Assembly: GCA_003868215.1 (NCBI GenBank)
Contig: QWDQ01000079.1
Coordinates: 29,647 to 93,646, forward strand
DNA from: Pseudophaeomoniella oleicola
Lineage: Eukaryota; Ascomycota; Eurotiomycetes; Phaeomoniellales; Phaeomoniellaceae
Direction: 5' to 3'
Length of the DNA stretch: 64,000 nucleotides
Positions 1-10,520 of the stretch are shown here, piece by piece. The position numbers and the translations under genes were made by a program. The notes under the pieces were generated by a model that was not told where the DNA came from, made no database searches, and saw only the letters and a program-made list of their open reading frames with translations. Every line of letters starts with the position of its first letter. The stretch's first letter is position 1.

Positions 1-52
1 GTGGATGTTGTAAAGAAGCTTATCTTTTGAGAGCCTCACAAGTGTCCCCGAG

Positions 53-3000
53 ATGTCCTATACAGGTTACCAAGGGTATGGGGGGTACTATCCGCAGAAC
101 AATGACCAGGGCACGCAAGGTCAATATAACACAAACCGGCAGACACCAAATACCGTAGGACTCCCAGATCCGTCCGGTACACAGGCGCAGTATGGGCAGG
201 ACAGTTACGGATGGAATGGCCAAGCTCAACCCGACTACACCGATAATGGCTCGTCACAGACGTATGCGCAGGGAACGTGGCGCACCGGTCAAGATGGTAC
301 CTCGTTCAACTACTCAAAGCCACCGACGTACAACACCGCTGCGACGACTGCTCCCCCTTCGTCGCTGGCGTATTATAGTCAATCATCTCAGCCTTCGACA
401 CAGTTAAGCACGTCAGCGTTGAACAGCCTCGCCTACGCATCAGGGCTGGAATCAGCTGGAGTTCAAGGCAATCGGACATCGAAGAATAACACGCCGGTCA
501 ATACTGGATTTCCAAGTGGCCAGAGTCAGAATGTCGCTCCTCAGAGACTTCGGTCTCCTGCCCAGACAACACAACAAACGCATTCACGCTCCGTACAGAA
601 TCCCCAGGCGGAGTATCGGTCTCATTCCTCTCAATCCCAGCGGAGTAGTGCTACTTCTACGTCCGCGACACTGAGTGCAGCAGCTGCCCGTTATCAGCAG
701 CAAAAGCAACAGCAACAGCACGCCCACCAGTCGGCACCTGTAAAGCAGCCTCAATCCACCGGTATAGGCTTTCCGACGTCAAATTACCGGTCTCCAGCGT
801 CAAATCTTAACTCGAACAGCACAAGTATCGCCGATATTGTCACTGACCAGCCTCGTTCAGATCTTGCTCTTCAAACCCGCTCTTCTCAGTCTCAAGCTCT
901 GCCTCAAACAAAACCACAGCCAAAACCACAGCCGATGCAAACCCCTTCTAGACAATATGGCAAGGTCACACCGTCAGAAATCCATCGGAGAGCTAACGAG
1001 GCCATTTTTGATGGAACGGCACGCGCGGCAGTAACGGACTCGTCCCTCAGCGCGATCAATACCTCCATGCCTAGTTTTATCAATCCAAGTGAGGTGTTTA
1101 ACCCGTATCATTACGAGTTGGAAAAAAAGAGACGTGAAGAAGAGACTCAAGCATCAGTCCATTCCAATCCTCCTACGACGGACTCCGCCCAATCTCCTCA
1201 GCCGGCTACGGTGACCGATGATGTTACGCTATCGAACGAACCCAATGATACGGATAAGGCAGTGAACGTCAAAGAAAAATCTAAGAAGCCACGCAAGCCA
1301 CGACAGCCGAAAGCCCGCAAATCCGAACCTGGCAGAGCTCCTCCAACTGGGCCTTCTGTTGCTGAACAGTCTCTAACACCGCAGCCAACGAAACCACCGA
1401 CCGATGACATGGCAAATGAGATGAGGTCAATGATAGAAAAAATGCGTGAGTGGAAGAGCAAGGATCCAAAAATGTTTCAAGTTCTCTGGGAAGATATGAA
1501 GAAAGGCTCGGGTTCGACGTCTACTAGTACGGCCCCGAAAACTGTCCAAGCTGCAGTTTCGACGATGGCATCTCCCGAAAAGAAAGCTACAGCTAGTGAG
1601 ATACAAGTGCCCACAAAAGCGCTTAATACTAGTACTACTTTCCAAAAGCCTGGTCCGATTGAGTTCAGTACTCGTGCAGTAGAGCCCGCCACTCCAGATG
1701 GTGACGCTTCCTCGCAACAGGATCATGTAACGCATCCACTACCTAGTGTTGTACAGCCAGCTGCCAATACATCTGCCAAAATCACCTGGAAGGAGACTAC
1801 GCCGGGGCAACAAAGCGCGCCAAATGCACCATCTCCAATGTTGACTCAGAGTTCCCCGACATGCCAGTCTGGCGGTGCGCCCATATGGCCCGTAGAGAAA
1901 CGAAAGGCTCTCGCAGATGCCGCGGCCACAGCGCTGAATGGTGATCCGGCAAATGCAGGCAAGCACATTACTCCGGAGACCATCCAGCAAATCCTGGCAG
2001 AGAACCCAAATTACATAGAGTTATGTATACGCTTGGAGAGGATGGGCCTGGTCTTCAATCGCGGAAACTTTGCTAGGTTTCTACTCAATAGTGTCCCGGA
2101 TCTGACATCAGCCTCTCAAAAGCCATCCCCAGCGACAGTATCCATGCAGTCACCATTGCTATCCTCGTCTTACACTAAGGGAGAGCCTTCGATTCATAGT
2201 GCGCCCAGTCCTGACCTTACTCAGAACCAAAAAGGGATAGTGATAGGAAAGAGTGCCGTACCTCAACGAGCAACCAAAAAGTCAGCGTCAACAATACCTG
2301 AGCCTCCGCCAGGATCGAAGGCAGCTATGGCAAGGAAGCGCGATTTCTCGGAGATCGTTGATTTAAGTCAATTATCAGACTATGAGGACGATGATCCAGT
2401 GTTGAAGCAACCAATGATAGAATCGCCGAAGCCTGAATACCTAACGCCAACTGTCCTCTCACAGCCAACAATGACTGCAACAATTCCGCCTTTCAATGGA
2501 TATCAGCCTGTGGCATCCGCTCGTTTTACTGCAAACCCGAGCTCAGAGCCGTATCATGTCACGTCAGGATATCCCCCGCCTTATCCGCATCAACATCAGC
2601 CCAAGAAGACACAAAACTTCATACCTATCGTAAAGTCGTTAGATCAACAAGAAGCGGCCAAGAAGGCTTATTACAATCCCAAAACGGTTGCACGAGACAT
2701 ACTGATTGCTGCTGGACGACACCCTAGTGAGAGACCTCTAAATTATCATCTTTCGACTGTCATGGTGAGGGTACCGTCACTCCTTTCGACCTACCAGGCA
2801 GATTTGTCGACATTTGACTGGGATACGATCGACCCAGGTGGCCCTCCAATGCCTCGTGTTGAGGAAGTAGAAATGGACAACGCGCCGCCAAGATTTCAGC
2901 TAGGAGCAAGGCCTAACACCCTAAATTCTGCCAAAGGCGGTCAGCGCGGGGAGGTCGCGTCAACTACGAAATCTAGCACCGCTAATGCGATTCTCGCGAC

Positions 3001-4096
3001 GCAACTCTCGCTTCCTTCTAATAGTTCTCAATCCGCCTCAGGTTCCCAGGAGAACAAAAGATCTGCGCTGCCATCTCGATTGAGTGATGTGATAAATGCT
3101 GGTGTCCCCAAGCCCAACTTACGTGGGGTGGATCCTTCTACTCCACAAAGGCCACAATCTGGGAAAGCATCTTCACCTAGCCGATCGATGACAAGCGGCC
3201 CTTCCGACAGCGGCAGACGCCGTGGAAGGCCTCCGGGTTCCAAAACCAAGCATCTTTCTTCACATCCCCAGACTACTTCCCAACTCGTCCAGGTCAGCAT
3301 TCCGGAACCTGCACCGAGCTTCCCAACCTTCCGTTGCCAATGGCGACACTGCTCAGTAGAACTCCACAATCTTGCAACGCTGCGCAAGCACGTTGCAAAG
3401 TTGCACAGTCCTAAAAATGGGTCAGAGGAATTCGAATGCTGGTGGCGCAAGTGTCGTCTCATCCGAAAGGTACCGCAGACTGGCGAGTTGCAGACGATGG
3501 AACAATTCGATTCCAGAGAAAAGTGGATGAACCATGTCGAGAAAGAGCATCTGAATCCGTTGGCCAGGGAATTAGGCGATGGTCCTTCAGATGCGCATGT
3601 TGGTAAGACCAATCAATCCAACCTTGGGTTGGCCCGTTTTGCTTTTAATCCAGACTTGTCTTCTGTCAAGCCTGCACCATATCCTGTTTCGTCCTCAGGT
3701 TCCAAGACTCAACTTTCTCAAAATGCAGATCCCCAAATCCTTGAAGAGCACCGAAGAGCATATACTTCAGACCCGGTTACAGGTCGGCAAGTGACACCGA
3801 TCTCGTCAATCCAAACTAATAAAAACCGGCCGTTGGATGCGATGGTCTTACCCGTTGACCGGTCTGCACATGGACCTTACCTTAAGACACATGCTGCAGG
3901 AAAGGGCGGCGGAAAGCATGTTGCAGCTCAAGAACTATTCAGAGCAATAAAATGGAGAAAGGAGCAGGTTGGACCCGGTATCGACAAAGGTGGCGCAACC
4001 TTAGTCACATCAGAGATGAGGGCTACATTACTCGAGGACGAGAACATCGCAATGGTGGTGGAGGATGATGAGGATAGTGATGACGGTGACATATAA
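53..4096 (+). CDS. Large AT-hook / C2H2 zinc-finger nuclear protein
   Basis: A single 1347-residue reading frame without introns. The first ~1000 residues are low complexity, rich in Ser, Gln, Pro and Thr, with poly-Gln near residues 215-225, and look disordered. An AT-hook (RRRGRPPGSK) sits at about residues 1055-1065. It is followed by a C2H2 finger, C1095-x4-C1100-x12-H1113-x4-H1118. A second Cys/His cluster follows (CWWRKC ... HVEKEH), with an enlarged loop between the Cys and His pairs. The C-terminus is acidic (EDDEDSDDGD). AT-hooks bind AT-rich minor groove, so a DNA-binding or chromatin role is inferred; I cannot tie it to a named complex. The start is the first ATG in frame, only 52 bases from the window edge, so an upstream exon cannot be excluded. 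Confidence 0.85.
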   Translation: MSYTGYQGYGGYYPQNNDQGTQGQYNTNRQTPNTVGLPDPSGTQAQYGQDSYGWNGQAQPDYTDNGSSQTYAQGTWRTGQDGTSFNYSKPPTYNTAATTAPPSSLAYYSQSSQPSTQLSTSALNSLAYASGLESAGVQGNRTSKNNTPVNTGFPSGQSQNVAPQRLRSPAQTTQQTHSRSVQNPQAEYRSHSSQSQRSSATSTSATLSAAAARYQQQKQQQQHAHQSAPVKQPQSTGIGFPTSNYRSPASNLNSNSTSIADIVTDQPRSDLALQTRSSQSQALPQTKPQPKPQPMQTPSRQYGKVTPSEIHRRANEAIFDGTARAAVTDSSLSAINTSMPSFINPSEVFNPYHYELEKKRREEETQASVHSNPPTTDSAQSPQPATVTDDVTLSNEPNDTDKAVNVKEKSKKPRKPRQPKARKSEPGRAPPTGPSVAEQSLTPQPTKPPTDDMANEMRSMIEKMREWKSKDPKMFQVLWEDMKKGSGSTSTSTAPKTVQAAVSTMASPEKKATASEIQVPTKALNTSTTFQKPGPIEFSTRAVEPATPDGDASSQQDHVTHPLPSVVQPAANTSAKITWKETTPGQQSAPNAPSPMLTQSSPTCQSGGAPIWPVEKRKALADAAATALNGDPANAGKHITPETIQQILAENPNYIELCIRLERMGLVFNRGNFARFLLNSVPDLTSASQKPSPATVSMQSPLLSSSYTKGEPSIHSAPSPDLTQNQKGIVIGKSAVPQRATKKSASTIPEPPPGSKAAMARKRDFSEIVDLSQLSDYEDDDPVLKQPMIESPKPEYLTPTVLSQPTMTATIPPFNGYQPVASARFTANPSSEPYHVTSGYPPPYPHQHQPKKTQNFIPIVKSLDQQEAAKKAYYNPKTVARDILIAAGRHPSERPLNYHLSTVMVRVPSLLSTYQADLSTFDWDTIDPGGPPMPRVEEVEMDNAPPRFQLGARPNTLNSAKGGQRGEVASTTKSSTANAILATQLSLPSNSSQSASGSQENKRSALPSRLSDVINAGVPKPNLRGVDPSTPQRPQSGKASSPSRSMTSGPSDSGRRRGRPPGSKTKHLSSHPQTTSQLVQVSIPEPAPSFPTFRCQWRHCSVELHNLATLRKHVAKLHSPKNGSEEFECWWRKCRLIRKVPQTGELQTMEQFDSREKWMNHVEKEHLNPLARELGDGPSDAHVGKTNQSNLGLARFAFNPDLSSVKPAPYPVSSSGSKTQLSQNADPQILEEHRRAYTSDPVTGRQVTPISSIQTNKNRPLDAMVLPVDRSAHGPYLKTHAAGKGGGKHVAAQELFRAIKWRKEQVGPGIDKGGATLVTSEMRATLLEDENIAMVVEDDEDSDDGDI

Positions 4097-4559
4097 TGAG
4101 GTGCTTCTGGTAATGCTGCTGACTGCATGGAGATCCAGCAAGCTGTTTGATCGTGAGTTTATACTTGCTCTTAATGATGGGAGTCTTTCGCTACAGAATA
4201 CCCCAAAAAAAAGTACAGTGACATGTTTTCATTTGCCTTTCCCGTTTAACCTGTAAACGCCATGCAAGACGTAATCCCCAACTATTTTAATGATGCTGCA
4301 AGAGCAGGAGTCATTGACTGAAGGATCCCGCTTCTATCATTCGAAGCCGCAAGCTCATAGATTCCATGGATCCATCTCTTCAACCGCTAGCAACAGACGC
4401 CACATGGTCTGCTCCCAAGAGCCGCACAGCTAGCTAATCGGGGACCTGGGGGTCAAGGTGAAGAGTATACTCCTCATCGACCAAGCACTGCACCCTCGAA
4501 TCCCCTCAAAACCAAAGTAGATATCTGCCACCTAAATTCCAACGCAGCCAGCTAGCTGT
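4097..4559. other. Convergent intergenic region (3' ends)
   Basis: About 460 bases between the convergent ends of the zinc-finger gene and OST4. I see no coding potential; it presumably holds both 3' UTRs and polyadenylation sites. Confidence 0.6.
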
Positions 4560-4751
4560 CTATGACTTCACCGAGATCTTCTCCCCCAACACGCCCGTCC
4601 TGATTTCTTCGACCTTCCCACCACCACCCTGCGACGAGGTCTGCTCTTCGTCTGTGCTGTTGACTTCCAGGAAGTGGTACAGGACAATGAGCAGCATGGC
4701 GCATGACCCGAGGAAGATGGAGAGGGTGTAGAGTTGGTCGTCGGTGATCAT
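4560..4751 (-). CDS. OST4: Oligosaccharyltransferase subunit Ost4
   Basis: A 63-residue protein. It starts MITDDQLYTLSIFLGS, the typical Ost4 N-terminus, continues as one membrane helix (about residues 8-28) ending LYHFLEVN, and has a polar C-terminal tail. Ost4 is a tiny ER membrane subunit of the oligosaccharyltransferase complex. It holds the catalytic Stt3 subunit with the Ost3/Ost6 subunit during transfer of the lipid-linked glycan to Asn. The frame is open for 47 more codons upstream, but the ATG at 4751 gives the family's N-terminus directly, so I chose it. Known Ost4 proteins are shorter (about 36 residues in yeast). The extra Gly/Glu-rich tail is commonly variable in filamentous fungi. 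Confidence 0.9.
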   Translation of the reverse strand: MITDDQLYTLSIFLGSCAMLLIVLYHFLEVNSTDEEQTSSQGGGGKVEEIRTGVLGEKISVKS

Positions 4752-5911
4752 GGTGAATGGATGAGAGGAGGAGGAAGAGGGAAAGGGGGGTCGATAAGAG
4801 GGAGGAGGTAGGTAGGATACGATGGTGATGGAGGAATGAATCGGGTGACTCTGTTTGTGCTGTTGATTTTGGTCAAATGTGATCTGGCGCAAACCGAGAC
4901 GGTGGCGTTGAGGATTTGGTTTGGATCTTTCGGATTTGACGGGTTGCCGGTAACAGGTGTTTTGCTTTTCTTCTCGATGACAGAATTCGGGACTGTATTA
5001 TGGACCGAGGAAACACTGTTGTTCGAAGCTCAGCCTGATCAATGGCGTCGCTAAGCAGTATTGGGCTGGCTGGCTGGTTGTATGGTCTCAAGCTGAAGCC
5101 AATTACAGTATGCGTCCCCGGGGAGTTTAAGCTACCTGTCAACTTTCGGGAGCCGCGTTACGCCAAGAGAAACAGGGAAATCTCCGCGGCAGGCTCATTA
5201 TAAACGAACCTCCGGGACTAATTAATTATTAACTTAGTGGTGAGAAGCCGCGCGCGCCCCCTGGGGTGATTACTCAGCTAGAACACACCCACCAATGGGC
5301 CAGGGCCAGGGCCAGAGGGAGGGCGAAAACGACGTCGTCGTCGTGAGCAGCCCTGGATTCGCAAAGGTAAGAGGTATGTGAGGCATATTTATTAACATCA
5401 CTGCAGCTTTTTTTTTAGGCTTGACCTATTAATAACTCGAGGATTATCAAACAAGATGTAACTTTTTTCAAACGGGTTTAAGATCATTTTCAAGTTAAAA
5501 GATTCCAATCATGTTCTAGGGGCTCTACATAGGAACACGATAACGATGCGAGAGAGAGAGAAAAAGTCTAGAATGAAAAGTCGTCGTCGTCGTCGTCATC
5601 ATCTTGGGGAGCCGAAATGAAAAAAAAAGGAGCCGTCGTCATGCAGAAGAGACCACAATTCGCATGCTTCCTTTCCCCATTTTCGAGATGTTTATCAAAG
5701 TTTCGACATTTATGCATGAGGTCGAAATCCGAACGTGGGATTTTTATCTTCCTTGCAACCCAGAAGCTCATGTAGACGCCGGCAGTCGCTCTGACACATA
5801 AGAAGCCTGTCGAAGCACATTGATGTAATGATCTCTTGGAAGACCGAAACGTAATTATCAAAATCGAGCAGGCATCGAATACTACGACGTCACTCAAATG
5901 CCTCTCAATAG
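4752..5911. other. Intergenic region upstream of OST4
   Basis: About 1.16 kb from the OST4 start to the end of the M61 pseudogene. It contains a GCGCGCGCCCC tract near 5249 and a GGGCCA repeat near 5296. A (CGT)n run lies at about 5332-5345 and another at 5581-5598. No gene is supported. Confidence 0.5.
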
Positions 5912-7685
5912 CTATCCCATCCATTGATAACTTTCAACTCTGTCAAATGATCTTGGCCAGTATGAAATGTTCAGCAGCTCTGTCCCCCGTCGGACGGTCA
6001 AGTGCATCTGCTTTGAGATGTCCTCCGCAGTCTCCCACAGGAAACTGGTATCAAGCACTTCATCGCCGTTTCTTAGTCCTGCCTGGTCCGCCCTAGAGCC
6101 TTCTCTGAGCCCACACACTTTCCGTCCAGGAGTAGACAAGGAATCGAATCCCATGTCATACATCTCCTGATCGTTCTGTTGTAGAAGCAGGCCACTTATG
6201 CAGTCAGCCGGTGGTATGATTAACTTGCCCGATACCATCAATTCGTAATCAGTAATTGCCTCGTCTCCCAATTCTTGAAAAAGTACGTGTAACCAATCCT
6301 TCACTTCAAAACTCCTACCTGAGTTTTTTGAACATCAGTAACGCCAATACAATATCATCCAAAGATTTACCACCGAGTTTCGCTCTGATAGCACAGTCGG
6401 TCTTGACGAAGTACATGAAACCTCGAAAGTACGGGAGACGCTGTGCGTGGCTAGTCTTCCATTGAAGATGCTCGGCCTCCGAATTTGAGATATTCACAAG
6501 AGGGTTCGTGTAATAGGCACTTGCTCGATGATTAAGCATCTCCCGGGACCACTCTCGTTCATAGATCCCAAAGCGAAAGGGCAGCAATGCCGCGTAGTAG
6601 GTCGCTATACCTGCTCAAGTCAATACACCGTACTATCGACAAAGCTCGGGCTTGTCCATACCTTCTGAGTACCACGGAACAAAATCTTCGGATCCGAGGC
6701 TCCCGTTATTGGCCATGTGAGGCCAATTGTGTACCATCTCGTGGGCAATCAAATCCAAAACATCCGCATCCCCCATGTTGGCTCCCGACTTCTTGTCATA
6801 CTCGAATATGAAAGACCGCTCAAAAGCACTCCCACCGAAACTTTTTGAGGTGCTTTGACGAAGGAAAATCCGATAGACAGGATCCATATCGCGGAAGAAA
6901 TTGGCCATCTTTTCGAAAAGTATTTGCAAGGTCAAGGCCAGGCTCGACATATTGAAAGGCGGTGCCCCGAACCAGTATACCCCAAAATCCTTCCCTGTAT
7001 CGGTGTGTAGAAAATCGGTGGAGGAGTGATGATGAATTCGACCTACTGCATAAACAGAATTCATAAGTAGCCGACTTGGCCCAATCCTCGAAGCCGTCGT
7101 CCCTTCGCCAAAGGTCCAGACAGAACGTGAATCTTCAATCATATCATCCAGGTTCCACCTCAGCCCGATGTTGTAGACCTTGGATTGTTCTGACAGGTAT
7201 GGTAGGAATCCTACTCCGGCTCCTATCAGGCCATCTTGGTCAACTCTGAGATCAGTGCGAGGACCGGGTGGTGTGGTTTCGTTGGTCTGGCGCACTGGCG
7301 CAGTGAACTCAATCGAGACCTTTCCTTGAGTGGCCCTTGACACGTTCCATCAACGCTGAGAACGATTCTCTAACTCGTACCAGATCAGGGGGAGATTGCC
7401 CAAAGAGTCGTATGCTTTCAAGGATGTGTCATTATATGAAGCTGTTGGGACGTTGCCGATTTCTATAGGCATGAATAAGAGCATCTCGTCCTTCTCGACA
7501 GTGGGAATGTCCACTACCATAAGGATGTCAATCGATGGATTGGTGTAGTCCAGAGTCGGGAAATGTGGCGTCATCGACAATTCGAGAGTCCGATGCGCGG
7601 CTATCACAAGGTGTTGTGTTATCGGCTCAACACGAGGTAAAATGACTTGAGACCTAGGGTGTTGGCCAAACAGAGCCAGCGCCAT
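5912..7685 (-). pseudogene. Decayed M61-family metallopeptidase with PDZ domain
   Basis: Minus-strand segments together match the M61 (glycyl aminopeptidase) layout. There is an N-terminal beta domain and a zinc site HEMVH followed after 18-20 residues by WYSEG, which carries the third ligand Glu. A C-terminal PDZ-like domain follows (GLREGSRADQAGLRNGDEV). A normal 51-nt intron (6611-6661) joins WYSE to GIATYYAALLPF. The frame is broken three times. TGA at 7350-7352 falls where family members continue (SQR-stop-WNVSRATQGK). TAG lies at 6315-6317. An extra T in the T-run 6308-6311 shifts the frame just before VKDWLHVLFQELG. The 5' end is also unclear: frames change near 7685 and no convincing start or signal peptide is seen. 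Two stops plus a shift suggest a dead gene; assembly error is the alternative. Confidence 0.75.
6611..6661 (-). other. Spliceosomal intron within the M61 pseudogene
   Basis: GTATGG donor and CAG acceptor. Removal fuses WYSEG with IATYYAALLPFRFG in frame, restoring the conserved stretch after the zinc ligand. The intron is intact although the gene is broken. Confidence 0.75.
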
Positions 7686-8620
7686 GATTCTAATCTCGTG
7701 ACCGTAGTACCATCTATACGAGAGAAAGTACGGCGTGAGGCCTCAGGTGGGCTTCTGCGGAAATCCCACCAAACGTAGTCTGCCGAACGTGAAGCAGAGT
7801 ATAGAGTGACTGAAGCTTCGAGGTTTCCTCTTTCGAAGAGGTATTGATTGAGCAATCAATTGATTGATGCCCTACCCAAGGCGAGTCATTAGAGCGTGCG
7901 CTTTCATCCGTTTCTTTTTATCCTTTTTACCATTTTAGTGCTTGATGAAGCAGGCACACGGGCTGATACTGTAATTTCCAGTCGATTTAGTCGATTTGGT
8001 CGATTTATTTGTAGGCCGATGCCGTCGAAACCAACCTTTCTTGTCTTGTCATGGCCTGACTGAGTCGCTCTTGAAGTCGAAGTCAATGATGGTACACTGC
8101 TTGCTACGTATTCGTAGTCAATGCTATCCATGATCATGTAGGTCAATAGTGTTTCAATAACACCATCAGTGCAGGCAAATAAACCTATACCCATGCCTCG
8201 TGATCCTGCCACGAATAGGGTATCTCAAGGTCAGCGTCTATCTTGAATTTGTTTCACCTGTTGCATAACCTCCACTTCAATCTAGCATTCCTCATTTATC
8301 GTTTTCTGAAGGATTTGCATTCATTCCATGCGACAATAATGAACATGGGTGAGGGCAGTCCAACATCGCCGATCATTCTCCTCTCCGCTTGTTTACGACC
8401 CGCCCCCAGACCCCCCAGACCCCCCAGAATCCCCCGCATTGTGCCGTGTTACTGTAACCTTACAGGGTCAAAGTCTCATCTCCCCGGCACCGGCATCCCC
8501 TCGAATTCCCATGGGGCCGATAAGGTCGTTATGAAAATCAATCTGCGTCAGCTTTGCTTTTGTCCATCGCAATGGTACCGTATACAGACTGCTTTATTCA
8601 GATTGATATAGACAGAGGCG
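7686..8620. other. Intergenic region with C-rich tract
   Basis: Lies between the M61 pseudogene and the tetraspan gene. It holds a short repeated tcgatttagtcgatttggtcgattt near 7981-8005 and a C-run tract at 8403-8435. An open minus-strand frame at 7904-8212 (102 codons) shows no recognisable domain and is not called. Confidence 0.45.
8403..8435 (-). repeat. C-run tract (possible G-quadruplex on minus strand)
   Basis: Four or more runs of five to six C separated by AGA/AGAAT spacers lie about 190 bases upstream of the tetraspan gene. On the minus strand this matches the G-quadruplex pattern. Structure formation is inferred only. Confidence 0.5.
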
Positions 8621-9378
8621 ATGCCTATCAGCACTTTCGATTACCATAATGCCTCCCTTCAAGGTATGCGAAATCAAGCATTCTATATTTGCTGTCAATG
8701 GCTGACTCACTGACAAGGGGATCCACGTTGGGCGTCTGCCTCGCCATGGACACGTAGAGCTCCCATGGTCGTATTTGTTATCTTCGTCTTGAGCATGATC
8801 GAAACGGCACTTGGCGGAGTATGGGTTGCTGCACTACAATCAAACATCACAGTGTAGGTGCCTTGTGAATGTCAATGCTAGGGACATCAGACTGACTCGC
8901 CAGCCCGAAAATCATACAAACGCTTATCTTTCCAGGCCTGGCTTTTTTCAACGCGGTTCCGTCCCTCCATCTGCATTGTCTGGCTTGTCGAAATCCTCCG
9001 ATTATGGCTCTATGTTTCTCGTCATGCTTTGTCATTCTATGGCTGGCATCGGTGCTCCTCTACCTGGTCTCATGCTACCTCCCACCATCTGCCACACCGC
9101 TCGAACTTCGCAGGATCGAGTGCCCAACCTCTGTCGCCGGAGTACATCACGGTCCGGCGAAAGGCTTATGGTGGACGGTGGTAGTCCTCGAAATCATCAT
9201 GTTGATTCTTTATGCAGCGCACGCAGCCATGGCATATTATGTTAGGGGCGTGGAGAAGAAAAAAGAGGCAGAGAAGAAAGCTCTGGGAATAACAAACCAG
9301 GCGAGTTATGCGAACGAGGATGAGGCGGAGAAGGCGAGGCAGAGGTGGAGGGAGTTGGCAAGATACGGTGAACTATGA
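8621..9378 (+). CDS. Tetraspan (MARVEL-like) membrane protein
   Basis: Three exons: 8621-8663, 8718-8853 and 8904-9378, with introns of 54 and 50 nt. Both introns have GT..AG ends and CTGAC branch sites. They give 217 residues. There are four hydrophobic helices: about residues 33-55 (VVFVIFVLSMIETALGG), 62-80, 95-120 (ALCFSSCFVILWLASVLLYL) and 148-172 (WWTVVVLEIIMLILYAAHAA). A charged Lys/Glu-rich cytosolic tail with coiled-coil character follows. Four helices with short loops and a charged tail match fungal MARVEL-like integral membrane proteins; the biochemical role is unknown. The start at 8621 was chosen because the 43-nt first exon splices in frame; the later ATG at 8649 would not. Confidence 0.8.
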
Positions 9379-10106
9379 TTTTCGCTATATAAGTGCTCGG
9401 ATTGGATCAGCGTTCTGCTGGACTTGACTGCATTCTTTGATTCGTCAAATTACTGCCTTGGAAGAGCACCATTTCTTTTCTACTTTGCGGTCTGTACTTT
9501 GTTTGACGATGTGAAGAGAGTTCGTTCTGGCAAAGGACAGAATAGAGGCGAGCACTGATCTATTGCGTATATCCAGGCATCGTCGTGTCATTCGCAGGAG
9601 TCATGAGGGAGGCAGGGGCAGCAGCGTCTTGTGTACAGCCATGAGCTGATGATACATAGATACACCAAATTTGTGTTAATTCGATAGTCAACTCCATTAC
9701 ATGTTAAAGCATATACAACCATAAAGGCTTCATCACGGTATATACCAAGCATCACGGTCAAGGATATGTGGAATTCGCAGTGGATCGGAACCACCGCGGG
9801 GTACGAGATCCACCGATAAAGACATCGAACTTCCCCTCGCCGGTTCTGTCCATGATAACACCTACTCAACCTCTATCAAAGTCATACAGCAGTATAACAT
9901 GTTCATCGGTCTCTCCTAGACAAGCCATTCTGATCGAAGACTACTCCTGTTTCATCTCGTTCACCAGTTCAGGGCAGACAATCATCACACGCATACATAG
10001 CCTGAAAGTCCCCACCGCGGGCTTCCAAACCCCCCTACCAAGATAAAAAAAACATCTTACATTAATCTTTCAGAACTCGACCTTTAAAAGCTCACCGACA
10101 GCAACC
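9379..10106. other. Intergenic region before the cupin gene
   Basis: About 730 bases with no supportable gene. It presumably contains the tetraspan gene's 3' UTR and the cupin promoter. Confidence 0.5.
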
Positions 10107-10520
10107 ATGTCTGCACCACCACCACCAACCGCCACCATAATCCCCGGCGGCATCCTCCCCAACACCCCCACCCTCACCCTCGGCCCCACCTTCACCGGCA
10201 CCGTCTACCTCGAACGCATCCACTCGGGCTCCGGCCTCTCCATGGGCACCGTCACCTTCACCCCTTGCTCACGCACCTACTGGCACACCCACGAGACGGG
10301 CCAATTACTCCAAGTCGTGCAGGGAACCGGTTGGATCTGCGATAAAGGCGCAGAGGCGAAACGGATTAAGAAGGGGGATGTGGTTTGGTGTCCGGCCGGG
10401 ACGGTGCATTGGCATGGGGCGGATGAGGGGTCGTTGTTGACGCATACGGCCATGGGGTTGGGGGAGACGAAGTGGTTGGACGAGGTTAGTGAGGAGGAGT
10501 ATCGGAAGAGGGAGAGTTAG
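10107..10520 (+). CDS. Single-domain cupin protein
   Basis: A 137-residue intronless protein. Cupin motif 1 reads WHTHETGQ, with candidate metal ligands H60, H62 and Q66. Motif 2 reads GDVVWCPAGTVHWHGA, with H101. This arrangement is typical of small bacterial-like RmlC cupins annotated beside carboxymuconolactone decarboxylase proteins; the substrate is unknown. No signal peptide is present, so it is probably cytosolic. Composition is odd: the first half of the coding strand uses almost only C-ending codons, while the second half uses G-ending codons. The 5' leader is A-rich, with AAAAAAA just before the start region. Confidence 0.85.
   Translation: MSAPPPPTATIIPGGILPNTPTLTLGPTFTGTVYLERIHSGSGLSMGTVTFTPCSRTYWHTHETGQLLQVVQGTGWICDKGAEAKRIKKGDVVWCPAGTVHWHGADEGSLLTHTAMGLGETKWLDEVSEEEYRKRES

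Noticed and set aside
3028-3612. 194-codon antisense frame inside the zinc-finger gene
   Set aside because: Lies opposite the AT-hook and finger coding region; explained as a shadow of the real gene.
7904-8212. 102-codon minus-strand frame next to the M61 pseudogene
   Set aside because: Part of it translates a simple tcgattt repeat (NRPNRLNRL) and it does not resemble the M61 N-terminus.
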